A stretch of DNA of 64,000 bases. Source: Thermomonas carbonis. Its GTDB lineage: Bacteria; Pseudomonadota; Gammaproteobacteria; Xanthomonadales; Xanthomonadaceae. Position 1 is the stretch's first letter; each line of letters starts with the position of its first letter. The notes below the pieces were generated by a model. That model searched no databases. It saw only the letters and a list, made by a program, of their open reading frames with translations, and was not told the DNA's origin. Where the stretch lies: contig NZ_CP060719.1 in assembly GCF_014396975.1 (NCBI RefSeq), forward strand, positions 1,150,001 through 1,214,000, read 5' to 3'. The translations under genes and the position numbers were made by a program. Positions 1-8,323 of this stretch are shown one piece after another.

Positions 1-32
1 AGGCGAGGCTTTGCCGCCCGGTTGAGCGCCGG

Positions 33-1604
33 TCAGTCCGATGCCAACGCCAGTTGCAGGCGCGCCTCGCCGTCGCGGACACGGGTGAGCGTGGCGACCG
101 GTACCTGGCGTGCCGCCAACGCCGCGCGCAATGCCTGCTCCCATGCCTCGGCCTGCGCATCGTCGGCGGTCGCCAACACCGCATCGACCCGGCCGCTGCG
201 CCAGCGTTGCAGTGCCCAGGCCTGCGCATCGAGGATGACCCGCTGCGCGGGATCCGGACCTGCGTCGTCTTTGCGTGGCGTGCCGAGCGCGATCACCGGC
301 AGTGCCTGCAGGGCCGGGACCACCAGCAGTGCGTCGTCGTCTTGCGGGCGTCGTGCGTTGATGTCGGCTTCGATCTGCCGTGCCCGCGCGATCGAGACGC
401 GCGCGTCCGGGGCCAGCCACAACTCCCAGCGGCTGTCGTCGCTGCTGCGTTGCAGGCGACCCAGGTAGGGCAACAGGGCGGCACTGATGCGCGCCTGCTG
501 GGCCTGTGCTGCCTGCAGGCGCTGGTTGCGTGCGCTCTCGGCGTCTTCCAGTGCAAGCACGCTGCGCTTGAGTTGGGCCAGGGTGCCCTGCTGGCGGGCG
601 ATGCTGGCGTCGTCGGCGGTCAGCACCTCGCGCAGGCGCAGCGACACCGGCTGCGCGGTGCGTTCTGCCAACTGGGCCTGCAGGCGCGATTCCAGCCCGC
701 CGACATGGCTCGGCAGCATCATCACCACGTCCACCGCAACGCCGTCCACTGCATTGTCGACGCGCAGCGCCGACACCCGCCCGCCGGCCTGGTTGGCCGC
801 GGTGTCGAGAGTGGCCCGCACCGTCAGCTCGGTTTGCGACTGCAGGGCGATGCGCTTGAGCGCCAGCCCCAGCGGAATGGACAGCAGCACGAAACTGGCG
901 ACGATCATGATCGCCTGCCAGGCGGTCTGCTTGGGCGTGTCGGCACCGCCGAAGCCGTACCAGCGGGCGACGATGGTCACCGACAGGGCGATCGCCAGCA
1001 GGTTGGTCATGAACAGGAACGCGGCACCACCGGCGATCTCCCAGTTGCCGACCGCGATGCCGTAGCCGACGACCGCCAGTGGCGGCATCAGCGCGGTGGC
1101 GATGGCCACGCCGACGATGGTCTCGCCCTTGCGGCTGATCGTGGCGTAGGCACCGGCCAGGCCGGACAGTACCGCCACCAGCAGGTCGAAGAAGGTCGGG
1201 CGCGTGCGTCCCAGGATCTCGCTGGTGGCCTCCTTCAGCGGCGACAGCCACACGATCAGCACCGCGATCGCCAGCGCCAGCAGCATCCCCGCAAAGAGCG
1301 TGCGCAGCGCTTCGCGGATGCTGCGCAATTCGAAGGTCGCCAGGCCCATCCCGAGCTGGATGATCGGCCCCATCAATGGCGAGATCAGCATCGCGCCGAT
1401 GATCACCGCGACCGAGTTCTGCAGCAGTCCGAGCATCGCGATGCCGCAGGCCATCACGATCATGAAGCCGTAGCGCGGCCCCAGCTCGCAGCCCTCGTGG
1501 ACATGCTCGAGCACCGCGATGCGGTCCACCTGGTCGATCAGGTTGTTCTTGCGCCACAAGCGTGCCCAGCGCCACCAGGCAGCGGGCGATGCGATATCGA
1601 GCAT
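33..1604 (-). CDS. DUF389 (TIGR00341-type) inner membrane protein
   Basis: This is a membrane protein of unknown function in the DUF389 family. The first half has about six hydrophobic segments, including the conserved run around VIIGAMLISPLMGPI and a GVAIATALMPPLAVVGY segment. The second half (roughly residues 250 to 523) is soluble and rich in Ala, Arg and Gln, with coiled-coil-like stretches. The family is normally shorter, so the long cytoplasmic tail is notable. I chose the start at 1604 because AAGG lies five bases upstream; two in-frame ATGs at 1616 and 1628 have no clear ribosome site. It is followed upstream by phhA on the same strand. The family assignment is firm; the substrate or role is unknown. 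Confidence 0.88.
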   Translation of the reverse strand: MLDIASPAAWWRWARLWRKNNLIDQVDRIAVLEHVHEGCELGPRYGFMIVMACGIAMLGLLQNSVAVIIGAMLISPLMGPIIQLGMGLATFELRSIREALRTLFAGMLLALAIAVLIVWLSPLKEATSEILGRTRPTFFDLLVAVLSGLAGAYATISRKGETIVGVAIATALMPPLAVVGYGIAVGNWEIAGGAAFLFMTNLLAIALSVTIVARWYGFGGADTPKQTAWQAIMIVASFVLLSIPLGLALKRIALQSQTELTVRATLDTAANQAGGRVSALRVDNAVDGVAVDVVMMLPSHVGGLESRLQAQLAERTAQPVSLRLREVLTADDASIARQQGTLAQLKRSVLALEDAESARNQRLQAAQAQQARISAALLPYLGRLQRSSDDSRWELWLAPDARVSIARARQIEADINARRPQDDDALLVVPALQALPVIALGTPRKDDAGPDPAQRVILDAQAWALQRWRSGRVDAVLATADDAQAEAWEQALRAALAARQVPVATLTRVRDGEARLQLALASD

Positions 1605-1650
1605 GGAAGCCTTCATGCGCGCAAGCATAAACGCCGGCGTATCCGTGCCG

Positions 1651-2547
1651 TCAGACGTCGCCGTCGACGCTCCAGCCTTCGCCGCTGCCGCGCTGGAACA
1701 CGTTGTCCGATTCGAGCACGCTGCCGGCCGGGATCGCCTCCTGTTCGAGCAGGCGTTCGTAGATCGGAGTGAAGTCGGGCAGGGTCGCTTCGATCAGTTC
1801 TTCGTAGCTGTCGATGACGAAATACGTTTGCTGGTAGCTGTCGATCCGGTAGCGGGTGCGCATCACCCGTTCCAGGTCGAAGCCGATCCGGTTGGGCGCC
1901 GCGCTTTCCAGCGAATGGATCGATTCGCCCTTGGAACTGACGATACCGGCACCGTAGATGCGCAGTCCGTCCGGTTGGCGGATCAGGCCGAACTCCACCG
2001 TGTACCAGTACAGCCGCGCCAGCTGCATGAGCGCCTCAGGACCGATGCCATGTGCCTTGACCCCGCCCTTGCCGTAGGCCACCAGGTAATCGGCGAACAT
2101 CGGGTCCATCAGCAGCGGCACGTGGCCGAACAGATCGTGGAAGAGGTCGGGTTCCTCGATGTAATCGATCTGGTCCGGGCGACGGATCCACCAGCTCACC
2201 GGAAAGCGGCGATTGGCGAGGTGGTCGAAGAACACCAACTCGGGCAACAGGCCTTCCACGCCGACGATCTGCCAGCCGGTCGCATCGGCAAGCACGCGGT
2301 TGAGGTCGCTGAATCTCGGGATGCGGTCCGGGGTCATCCCCATCGTGTCCTGCGCGCGCAGGAAAGCATCGCTGGCGCGGCCGGGCAGGATCTCGCGCTG
2401 GCGCTGGTAGAGCTGGCGCCAGACGTCGTGGTCGCTCTCGCTGTAGCTATCCCACGGCTGCTCGACGGTGCCGGTCGCATACACCGGCAGCGAACCCCGA
2501 TCGGTCTGCACGTTCTCGACGCGGCGCGGTGCCTGGTTGCTGTTCAT
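1651..2547 (-). CDS. phhA: Phenylalanine 4-monooxygenase
   Basis: It hydroxylates phenylalanine to tyrosine using iron, O2 and tetrahydrobiopterin, the first step of phenylalanine breakdown. The 298-residue length fits the bacterial single-domain enzyme, with no N-terminal ACT domain. The iron site is visible: the HDLFGHVP motif supplies the two histidines and the Glu of WYTVEFGL is the third ligand. The start at 2547 follows a G-rich GATGGGG site. No carbinolamine dehydratase (phhB) lies next to it, although cofactor recycling normally needs one, so phhB is presumably elsewhere in the genome. Confidence 0.96.
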   Translation of the reverse strand: MNSNQAPRRVENVQTDRGSLPVYATGTVEQPWDSYSESDHDVWRQLYQRQREILPGRASDAFLRAQDTMGMTPDRIPRFSDLNRVLADATGWQIVGVEGLLPELVFFDHLANRRFPVSWWIRRPDQIDYIEEPDLFHDLFGHVPLLMDPMFADYLVAYGKGGVKAHGIGPEALMQLARLYWYTVEFGLIRQPDGLRIYGAGIVSSKGESIHSLESAAPNRIGFDLERVMRTRYRIDSYQQTYFVIDSYEELIEATLPDFTPIYERLLEQEAIPAGSVLESDNVFQRGSGEGWSVDGDV

Positions 2548-2605
2548 GGCCCCATCTTACCCCCGCCGGTTTGCGCGGTTTTTGATGTGGCGCAAACGCC
2601 CCGGT

Positions 2606-3625
2606 TCAGCCCTGCTTGCAGTCTTCGTCTCGGCGCAACGTGTCCATCCAGCCCTGCTGCTGCGCGCAACGCGCCTTGCGTTCGGCCTCGCGCTGGCGAG
2701 CCGCGTCGGCGTCGGCGGCCTGTCGCGCCTTCGCGGTGCGCGCGGCCTGCAGCGCGGCGATCTTCGCGCGGATCTGCAGCAATGCGGCCTGGGCGGCGCG
2801 CTCGCCTTCCAGGATCGCGCGGTTCTTCGCCGCGAAGTCGGCCGGGCCGATGTCGTCCACCCTCGGGCGGATGACGATGTCGGCGCGCGCCAGCTCCTGC
2901 GCCCCCAGCTTCTGTCCCATGATCCGGATGCTCTGGTTCATGTTGCCGAGCATGCTGGTGGTGCTGGCGATGCCGTCGGCCTTGCTGCCGATGTCGACCG
3001 CGATGACGAAGTCGGCGCCGAGTTCGCGCGCGGCATCGACCGGCACCGGGCTGACCACGCCGCCATCGACGTAATGCGCCTTGCCGATCGCGACCGCTTC
3101 GAACACGCCGGGAATCGAACTGGACGCGCGCACCGCCTGGCCGGTATTGCCGCGCACGAACACGGTGCGTTCGCCATTGGCCAGGTTGGTCGCGACCACC
3201 GCGAACGGCTTGCGCATCTTGTCGAGGGTGCGGCCGCCGACCAGGTCGTTGACATAGTCCTGCAGCTTCTGGCCCTTGACCACGCCGCCGGAGAACAGGC
3301 TGACGTCGCGGATCTTCGATTCATCCAGCGCGAAGGCCTTTTCCTGCATCGCGTAGGCATCCATGCCGCTGGCGTAGAGCGCGCCGACCACGCTGCCGGC
3401 GCTGGTGCCGGAGACGAACACGGGCGTGATGCCATTGGCTTCGAGCATCTTGATCACGCCGATGTGGGCGAAACCCTTGGCAGCGCCGCCACCCAAGGCG
3501 ATGCCGACCTTCACCGGCGGCGGTGCGGTGACCGCCACGCTGACCGGCGCGCGGACATCGGGCGTACTGGCGCAGGCGGCGAGCAGGCTGGCGAGCAGGG
3601 CGGTGGCGCAGGCGCGAAGGAACAT
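2606..3625 (-). CDS. Patatin-like phospholipase family lipoprotein (RssA-type)
   Basis: This is a predicted patatin-family serine hydrolase with a Ser-Asp dyad. The oxyanion loop GGGAAKGFAHIG and nucleophile motif GTSAGS are intact, and DGG (in YVDGGVVSPVPV) supplies the catalytic Asp. The start at 3625 was chosen over the upstream ATG at 3655 because it opens directly into a lipoprotein signal, MFLRACATALLASLLAACAS, with lipobox LAAC. The last 70 residues are rich in Ala, Arg and Gln and form a probable coiled coil. The protein is likely lipid-anchored on the periplasmic side. Substrate (phospholipid or other ester) cannot be told from sequence. Confidence 0.9.
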   Translation of the reverse strand: MFLRACATALLASLLAACASTPDVRAPVSVAVTAPPPVKVGIALGGGAAKGFAHIGVIKMLEANGITPVFVSGTSAGSVVGALYASGMDAYAMQEKAFALDESKIRDVSLFSGGVVKGQKLQDYVNDLVGGRTLDKMRKPFAVVATNLANGERTVFVRGNTGQAVRASSSIPGVFEAVAIGKAHYVDGGVVSPVPVDAARELGADFVIAVDIGSKADGIASTTSMLGNMNQSIRIMGQKLGAQELARADIVIRPRVDDIGPADFAAKNRAILEGERAAQAALLQIRAKIAALQAARTAKARQAADADAARQREAERKARCAQQQGWMDTLRRDEDCKQG

Positions 3626-3735
3626 CGAATTTTCGGTCTCGAAGGAGCGAGCCACGGATGGTGGCCGGCGGGGCGAAGGCGAAGCTTAATGCGCACTTCC
3701 GCAACGGCGCCCGAACCGCGCGCTAGCATCGCCGC

Positions 3736-4386
3736 ATGAGCACCCATCGCATCGACATCGCCATCCCGCCCACACGCAGCGAACGCTGGCTGCTGACCGG
3801 CGTCACCGTGCTGGCGCTGGTCGCTTCGTTCTTCATCGCCAAGGATCGACTCACCTGGTTCCTGGAAGTGATCTGGGCGATGGTCGGCCTGGCGCTGATC
3901 GCATGGCGCTGGTCGCGCTTCCCGCTGACCCGGCTGCTGTGCTGGTTGATGGTCTTGCATGCACTCGTGCTGATCCACGGTGGTGCGTACACCTACTCGC
4001 TTACGCCCGGCGGCTTCTGGCTGCAGGAGGTATTGGGCACCGAGCGCAATCCTTGGGATCGGTTGGGTCACTGGATGCAAGGCTTCGTGCCCGCAATCCT
4101 GGCGCGCGAACTGCTGCTGCGGCTCACCCCGCTGCGCCGGGGCGGCTGGCTGGTCTACCTGGTGCTGGCGGCCTGCCTGAGTTTCTCGGCGTTCTTCGAG
4201 CTGATCGAATGGTGGGCGGCGCTCATCTACGGCGCGGATGCCGATGCCTTCTTGGCCACGCAAGGCGACCAGTGGGACACGCAGTGGGACATGTTCCTGT
4301 GCCTGTGCGGCGCGATCACGTCCTTGCTGTTGCTGTCGCGTTGGCACGATCGCCAGCTCGGCGCGGGCGTGCTGACCGGCAAGTAG
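3736..4386 (+). CDS. DUF2238 inner membrane protein (YjdF-like)
   Basis: This is a 216-residue polytopic membrane protein with about six hydrophobic segments. It matches the DUF2238/YjdF family by the conserved core HGGAYTYSLTPGG followed by NPWDRLGHWMQGFVPA and the acidic FFELIEWW segment. Function is unknown in the family. It reads divergently from the patatin gene. It converges on the rhomboid gene with a single base between the two stop codons (4384-4386 and 4388-4390), so no terminator separates them. The start codon lacks a clear ribosome site but is the first ATG before the conserved sequence. Confidence 0.9.
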   Translation: MSTHRIDIAIPPTRSERWLLTGVTVLALVASFFIAKDRLTWFLEVIWAMVGLALIAWRWSRFPLTRLLCWLMVLHALVLIHGGAYTYSLTPGGFWLQEVLGTERNPWDRLGHWMQGFVPAILARELLLRLTPLRRGGWLVYLVLAACLSFSAFFELIEWWAALIYGADADAFLATQGDQWDTQWDMFLCLCGAITSLLLLSRWHDRQLGAGVLTGK

Positions 4387-4387
4387 C

Positions 4388-5152
4388 TCACTCGCCGAGA
4401 CGACGGAACGGCAGCACCTTGCCGCGTTCTGCATCGCTGCCCTCGCGGTTCCACAGCACCGGCACGTCGCGCGCGGCCTCGGTCTCGTACATCGCGCGGT
4501 CGGCATCGCCCTGTTGCCGGGCGAGTTCTTCCTCGATCTCCCAGCTGTATTTCGGCTTCGCAGCTTGCGGGTCCGCGCGCCGGAACAGGAACGCCGCGAT
4601 GACACCACCGATCGCGCCACCCAGGTGCGATTCCCAGGACACGCCGGCTTCGCGCGGCAGGATGGTCATCAGCATGCCGCCGTAGAACAGGAAGGCGAGC
4701 ATGCCGGCGGCGATCGCCGCGCGGTCGCGGCGCAGCAGGCCCAGCACGAATACCAAGAAGCCCAAGCCGTGGGTCACGCCGCTCGCGCCCAGGTGATGTG
4801 AGCCGGCGTTGCCAAGCAACCATGCGCCCAAACCGGAGCCGATCCACAGCAGCGGCAGTGCGCGCACGGTCGCCTTCGGATACACGGTGCCGGCCAGCGT
4901 GCCGAGCATGAGCATGGCGATGCCGTTGGCGACGATGTGCTCCACCGAGCCGTGCAGCAGCGGTGCGGTGAGCACGCCGAGCAGGCCTTCGACGCTGCGC
5001 GGCGTGACGGTGAGGAACCTGAAGTCGAAGCCGTGCTGGGCGGCGAAGCAGACCGCCAGCAGCAGGACGAAGCCGAGGCTGGCGTTCAACGCGCGGCGCA
5101 ACCGCGAACGGTCGGCCAGGCGTTGTTGCTCGGAGGTCAGTGGCGTGGACAT
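4388..5152 (-). CDS. Rhomboid family intramembrane serine protease
   Basis: It is predicted to cleave transmembrane substrates within the inner membrane. The nucleophile motif GASG (in HLGASGVTHGL) and the later membrane His (in SWESHLGGAIGG) form the expected Ser-His dyad, and six hydrophobic segments span the first 200 residues. The C-terminal 45 residues are charged and cytoplasmic. At 254 residues it is a compact GlpG-type rhomboid without an extra N-terminal domain. It lies downstream of the TerC gene but a strong hairpin separates them. The substrate is unknown. Confidence 0.92.
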   Translation of the reverse strand: MSTPLTSEQQRLADRSRLRRALNASLGFVLLLAVCFAAQHGFDFRFLTVTPRSVEGLLGVLTAPLLHGSVEHIVANGIAMLMLGTLAGTVYPKATVRALPLLWIGSGLGAWLLGNAGSHHLGASGVTHGLGFLVFVLGLLRRDRAAIAAGMLAFLFYGGMLMTILPREAGVSWESHLGGAIGGVIAAFLFRRADPQAAKPKYSWEIEEELARQQGDADRAMYETEAARDVPVLWNREGSDAERGKVLPFRRLGE

Positions 5153-5182
5153 TCCATCGAACTGGGGCGCGACCTGTCGAAA

Positions 5183-5212
5183 GCAAGCACCGCCCGGGTG
5201 GGCGGTGCTTGC
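5183..5212 (-). terminator. Hairpin terminator of the TerC gene
   Basis: A perfect 13-bp stem (GCAAGCACCGCCC paired with GGGCGGTGCTTGC) with a four-base loop sits just after the TerC stop. On the minus strand it is followed only by a short T-containing tail (GCTTTC), so termination may be partial and allow some read-through into the rhomboid gene. Confidence 0.65.
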
Positions 5213-5234
5213 ATGGATGGAACCGAGCGTGCCG

Positions 5235-6188
5235 TCAGCGTGCCGGCGGCGGCGGACGCAGCAAGCTCAGGGCGATGGTGGCGGCGATGGTCGTGGCGAC
5301 CACGCCCAGCGAGATCCCGATCGGGATCTTGTAGATATCGACCAGCAGCATCTTCGCGCCGATGAACATCAGCACCATCGCCAGCCCGTAGGGCAGCAGG
5401 TGGAAGCGGTCGGCCATGCCCTGCAGCAGGAAGAACATCGCACGCAGGCCCAGCACCGCGAACACGTTCGAGGTCAGCACGATGAACGGATCGTCGGTGA
5501 TCGCGAAGATCGCCGGGATCGAATCCACCGCGAAGATCACGTCGGTGATGCCGATCATCACGATCACGATGAACAGCGGCGTGTACAGCTTCTTTCCGCC
5601 TTCCAGCACCGACAGAGCGCTGCCGTGATAGCTGCGGGTCATGGGCACGTGCGCGGTCAGCCAGCGCAGCAGCGGGTTCTGTTCCAGGTCGGGGGCCTTG
5701 CCGGCGGCCATGATCATCTTGATGCCGGTCAGCAGCAGGAACGCGCCGAACACGTAGAGGATCCAGTGGAACTTGGCCAGCAGGAACGCGCCGGCGAAGA
5801 TCAGGATCGCGCGCAACACGATGGCCGCAATGATGCCGATCACCAGCACCCGCTGCTTCTGCTCCTCTGGCACCGAGAAGTAGGTGAAGATCATCAGGAA
5901 CACGAAGATGTTGTCGACCGCCAGCGACTTCTCCACCAGGTAGCCGGTGAGGAATTCCATGCCGATGCGTTCGCCTTCGGCCGCGCCGAACTGCTGGCCG
6001 GAGTACCACCAGAGCCAGGCGTTGAACGCCAGCGCCAGCACCACCCAGCCGATGCTCCACCAGGTCGCTTCCTTGAACGTCACCTTGTGCGGACCGCCAT
6101 GGCGCATCAGCACCAGGTCCACCAGCAGCGCGACTACCACAACGCCGGCGAACATCAGCCAGAGGAAAGGGGTACCGATCGACTCCAT
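5235..6188 (-). CDS. TerC/Alx family membrane protein, probable manganese exporter
   Basis: This is a 317-residue integral membrane protein of the TerC family with about nine hydrophobic segments. Family-defining acidic motifs within the membrane are present: EKSLAVDNIFVFLMIF and, later, DVIFAVDSIPAIFAITDDP. Alx/TerC and MneA-type members export Mn2+ (established for the family). That role is strongly supported here by the yybP-ykoY riboswitch in its leader. The start at 6188 was chosen because it begins the conserved sequence and lies just past the riboswitch; the 29 residues encoded upstream are leader RNA, not protein. Confidence 0.93.
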   Translation of the reverse strand: MESIGTPFLWLMFAGVVVVALLVDLVLMRHGGPHKVTFKEATWWSIGWVVLALAFNAWLWWYSGQQFGAAEGERIGMEFLTGYLVEKSLAVDNIFVFLMIFTYFSVPEEQKQRVLVIGIIAAIVLRAILIFAGAFLLAKFHWILYVFGAFLLLTGIKMIMAAGKAPDLEQNPLLRWLTAHVPMTRSYHGSALSVLEGGKKLYTPLFIVIVMIGITDVIFAVDSIPAIFAITDDPFIVLTSNVFAVLGLRAMFFLLQGMADRFHLLPYGLAMVLMFIGAKMLLVDIYKIPIGISLGVVATTIAATIALSLLRPPPPAR

Positions 6189-6248
6189 TGCACACTCCAC
6201 CGTGGGAACCGGCGGACGCGTCCACGCAGGGAGCATGGAAAGGGAGCG

Positions 6249-6356
6249 CGCTTCGCCGTTCGGCGAAGGTCTCACTCACAGGCGTGTTGCCTGCCACGGT
6301 GCCGGGGTCCTGGGACCCGTAATGACGACGGCCGTGCGCGGAGTTACTCCCCTTCT
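6249..6356 (-). promoter_or_regulatory. yybP-ykoY manganese riboswitch
   Basis: The leader of the TerC gene carries the hallmark pieces in order on the minus strand. AAGGGGAGTAACTC lies at 6354-6341. It is followed by the CGTCATTACGGG loop, a C/G-rich arm, TGAGACC, and the closing hairpin CTTCGCCGAACGGCGAAG at 6268-6251. This matches the known E. coli alx and mntP leaders. The class senses Mn2+ and raises expression of exporters. About 60 bases separate the aptamer from the start codon. The promoter should lie near 6365-6410, overlapping the start region of the divergent methyltransferase gene. Confidence 0.92.
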
Positions 6357-6405
6357 TCGGCGACAATACCCGATCTCCGTTAGCCGCATGTCAAAAGGCA
6401 GTCCC

Positions 6406-7575
6406 ATGGCCGAACCGCTCCCCGTCGTCCACCTCAAGAACGCCTGGAACTCCACCCACCCGTGGATCTTCCAGCGCCTGGTCGAGAAACCCGCGCAACG
6501 GCCCAAGCCGGGCAGCATCGTCGACGTGGTCGGGGTGGATGGAGTGTGGATCGGCCGTGGCTTCTACAACGGCCATTCGCGGATCGCCCTGCGCATGCTG
6601 GAGAACGACCCGGACATCGAGATCGATGCCGGCTGGTTCAGCCGCAAGATCGGCGAGGCCATCCAGCTGCGCCGGGAGATCCTCAAGCTCGATGACGTGT
6701 CGAATGCGTGGCGGGTGGTGCATAGCGAGGGCGACGGCATCAGCGGGTTGGTGGTCGACCGCTACGACGATCTCATCGTGGTCGAATTCTTCAGCGCAGG
6801 TGCCTACCGCCATCGCGAATGGATCTTCAACGCATTGCGCGAGCACTTCCCCGGCTGCCGCTTCCACAGCTTCGCCGACGAACACGTGCAGAAGCAGGAA
6901 AGCTTCGACTACAAGCCCACCCTGGGCACCCAGCCGGCGACCGTCACCGAGCACGGCATCCACTTCCGCGCCGATCCCGCGGGCGCGCACAAGACCGGCT
7001 TCTTCGCCGACCAGCGCGAGAACCGCGAATGGCTGTCGCGGCTTTGCGAAGGCAAGCGCGTGCTCGACCTGTGCTGCAACACCGGCGGCTTCGGCGTGTA
7101 TGCGGCGGCGCGCGGTGCCAGCGAGGTGGTCGGCATCGACATCGACGCGGCGGTGATCGAACTGGCGAAAGAGAACTCGCACCTCAACAAGGTCAAACCG
7201 CGCTTCATCCAGGCCGACATCTTCCCGTGGCTGCGCGATGCGGCGGCCAACGGCGAACGTTTCGATGTCGTCATCCTCGACCCCGCCAAGATGACCCGCG
7301 ACCGCGAGCAGGTGATCCCGGCGCTAAAGAAATACCTGGACATGAACAAGGCGGCGCTGGGCGTGGTCAAGCCGGGTGGCCTGTTCGCGACCTTCAGCTG
7401 CACCGGCCTGGTCAGCGAGGAACAGTTCACCGACATGATCCGCCGCGCCGCCTATTACGCCGGCCGCACCGTGCAGGTGCTGAAGGTCTCCGGTGCAGGT
7501 CCCGACCATCCGTGGCTGGCGCAGGTGCAGGAATCGCGTTACCTCAAGGCGGTGTTCTGCCGCGTGCTGGACTGA
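6406..7575 (+). CDS. Class I SAM-dependent rRNA methyltransferase (RlmI-like)
   Basis: It is predicted to methylate 23S rRNA cytosine at C5, as RlmI does in E. coli. An N-terminal PUA-like domain (about residues 1-80) precedes the Rossmann fold. SAM-binding motif DLCCNTGGFGVYAA, motif IV-like LDPAKMTR and the FSCTG motif carrying the expected cysteine are all present. The start at 6406 has AAGG seven bases upstream; an ATG at 6388 is an alternative that adds six residues. The short 5' region is shared with the divergent TerC leader. It is followed one base later by the VIT gene, so the two are probably co-transcribed. Confidence 0.92.
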   Translation: MAEPLPVVHLKNAWNSTHPWIFQRLVEKPAQRPKPGSIVDVVGVDGVWIGRGFYNGHSRIALRMLENDPDIEIDAGWFSRKIGEAIQLRREILKLDDVSNAWRVVHSEGDGISGLVVDRYDDLIVVEFFSAGAYRHREWIFNALREHFPGCRFHSFADEHVQKQESFDYKPTLGTQPATVTEHGIHFRADPAGAHKTGFFADQRENREWLSRLCEGKRVLDLCCNTGGFGVYAAARGASEVVGIDIDAAVIELAKENSHLNKVKPRFIQADIFPWLRDAAANGERFDVVILDPAKMTRDREQVIPALKKYLDMNKAALGVVKPGGLFATFSCTGLVSEEQFTDMIRRAAYYAGRTVQVLKVSGAGPDHPWLAQVQESRYLKAVFCRVLD

Positions 7576-7576
7576 C

Positions 7577-8284
7577 ATGGCCAGGCTCGCCGCCCCGCAC
7601 CACGAACGCCACCGCAGCGAACACATCGGCTGGCTGCGTGCGTCGGTGCTCGGCGCGAACGATGGCCTGATCTCCACCAGCGCGCTGCTGGTCGGCATCG
7701 CGTCGGCCAATGCCACGCCGCAGGTGATCCTGCTGACCGGCGTTGCCGCCCTGACCGCCGGCGCGCTGTCGATGGCGGCGGGCGAGTACGTGTCGGTCAG
7801 TTCCCAGGCCGATACCGAAGCCGCCGATACCGCCAAGGAAAAGCAGGAACTCGAGACCGCACCCGAAGCCGAACTCGCCGAGCTGACCCACATCTACGTC
7901 CAGCGCGGGCTGGACAAGGCGCTCGCGCAACAGGTGGCGCAACAGCTGACCGCGCACGATGCCCTTGGCACCCATTTGCGCGACGAACTCGGGATCAGCC
8001 AGGTGTTCGCGGCGCGTCCGGTGCAGGCGGCGCTGGCGTCGGCCGCGGCGTTCGCCACTGGTGCGTTGCCGCCGCTGCTGCTGGCCTGGCTCTGGCGCGG
8101 CGAGGGGCTGGCGATGGCGATCACCCTGGTTACCCTCGTCCTGCTTGCGGTGCTGGGCGCGCTGGCGGGGCACTTGGGTGGCGCGTCGCTGCGCAAGGGG
8201 GCCTTGCGCGTGCTGTTCTGGGGCGCGGTCGCGCTGGGTGTGACCGCCGGGATCGGCCATCTGTTCGGCGTGTCCATGGGCTGA
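7577..8284 (+). CDS. VIT1/CCC1 family iron/manganese transporter
   Basis: This is a 235-residue membrane protein of the VIT1/CCC1 family, members of which move Fe2+ or Mn2+ out of the cytoplasm. The signature LGANDGLISTSALLVGIA opens the first membrane segment, and about five hydrophobic segments flank a charged, Glu-rich loop (residues 70-140) that in the family binds metal. The start at 7577 lies one base after the previous stop codon, implying translational coupling. Its position near a Mn-riboswitch-controlled exporter makes metal homeostasis a plausible shared theme; that link is inference. Confidence 0.9.
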   Translation: MARLAAPHHERHRSEHIGWLRASVLGANDGLISTSALLVGIASANATPQVILLTGVAALTAGALSMAAGEYVSVSSQADTEAADTAKEKQELETAPEAELAELTHIYVQRGLDKALAQQVAQQLTAHDALGTHLRDELGISQVFAARPVQAALASAAAFATGALPPLLLAWLWRGEGLAMAITLVTLVLLAVLGALAGHLGGASLRKGALRVLFWGAVALGVTAGIGHLFGVSMG

Positions 8285-8323
8285 GGTCGCAGGCGCTGCG
8301 ACGCTCGCCGCTACACTGGCGGG

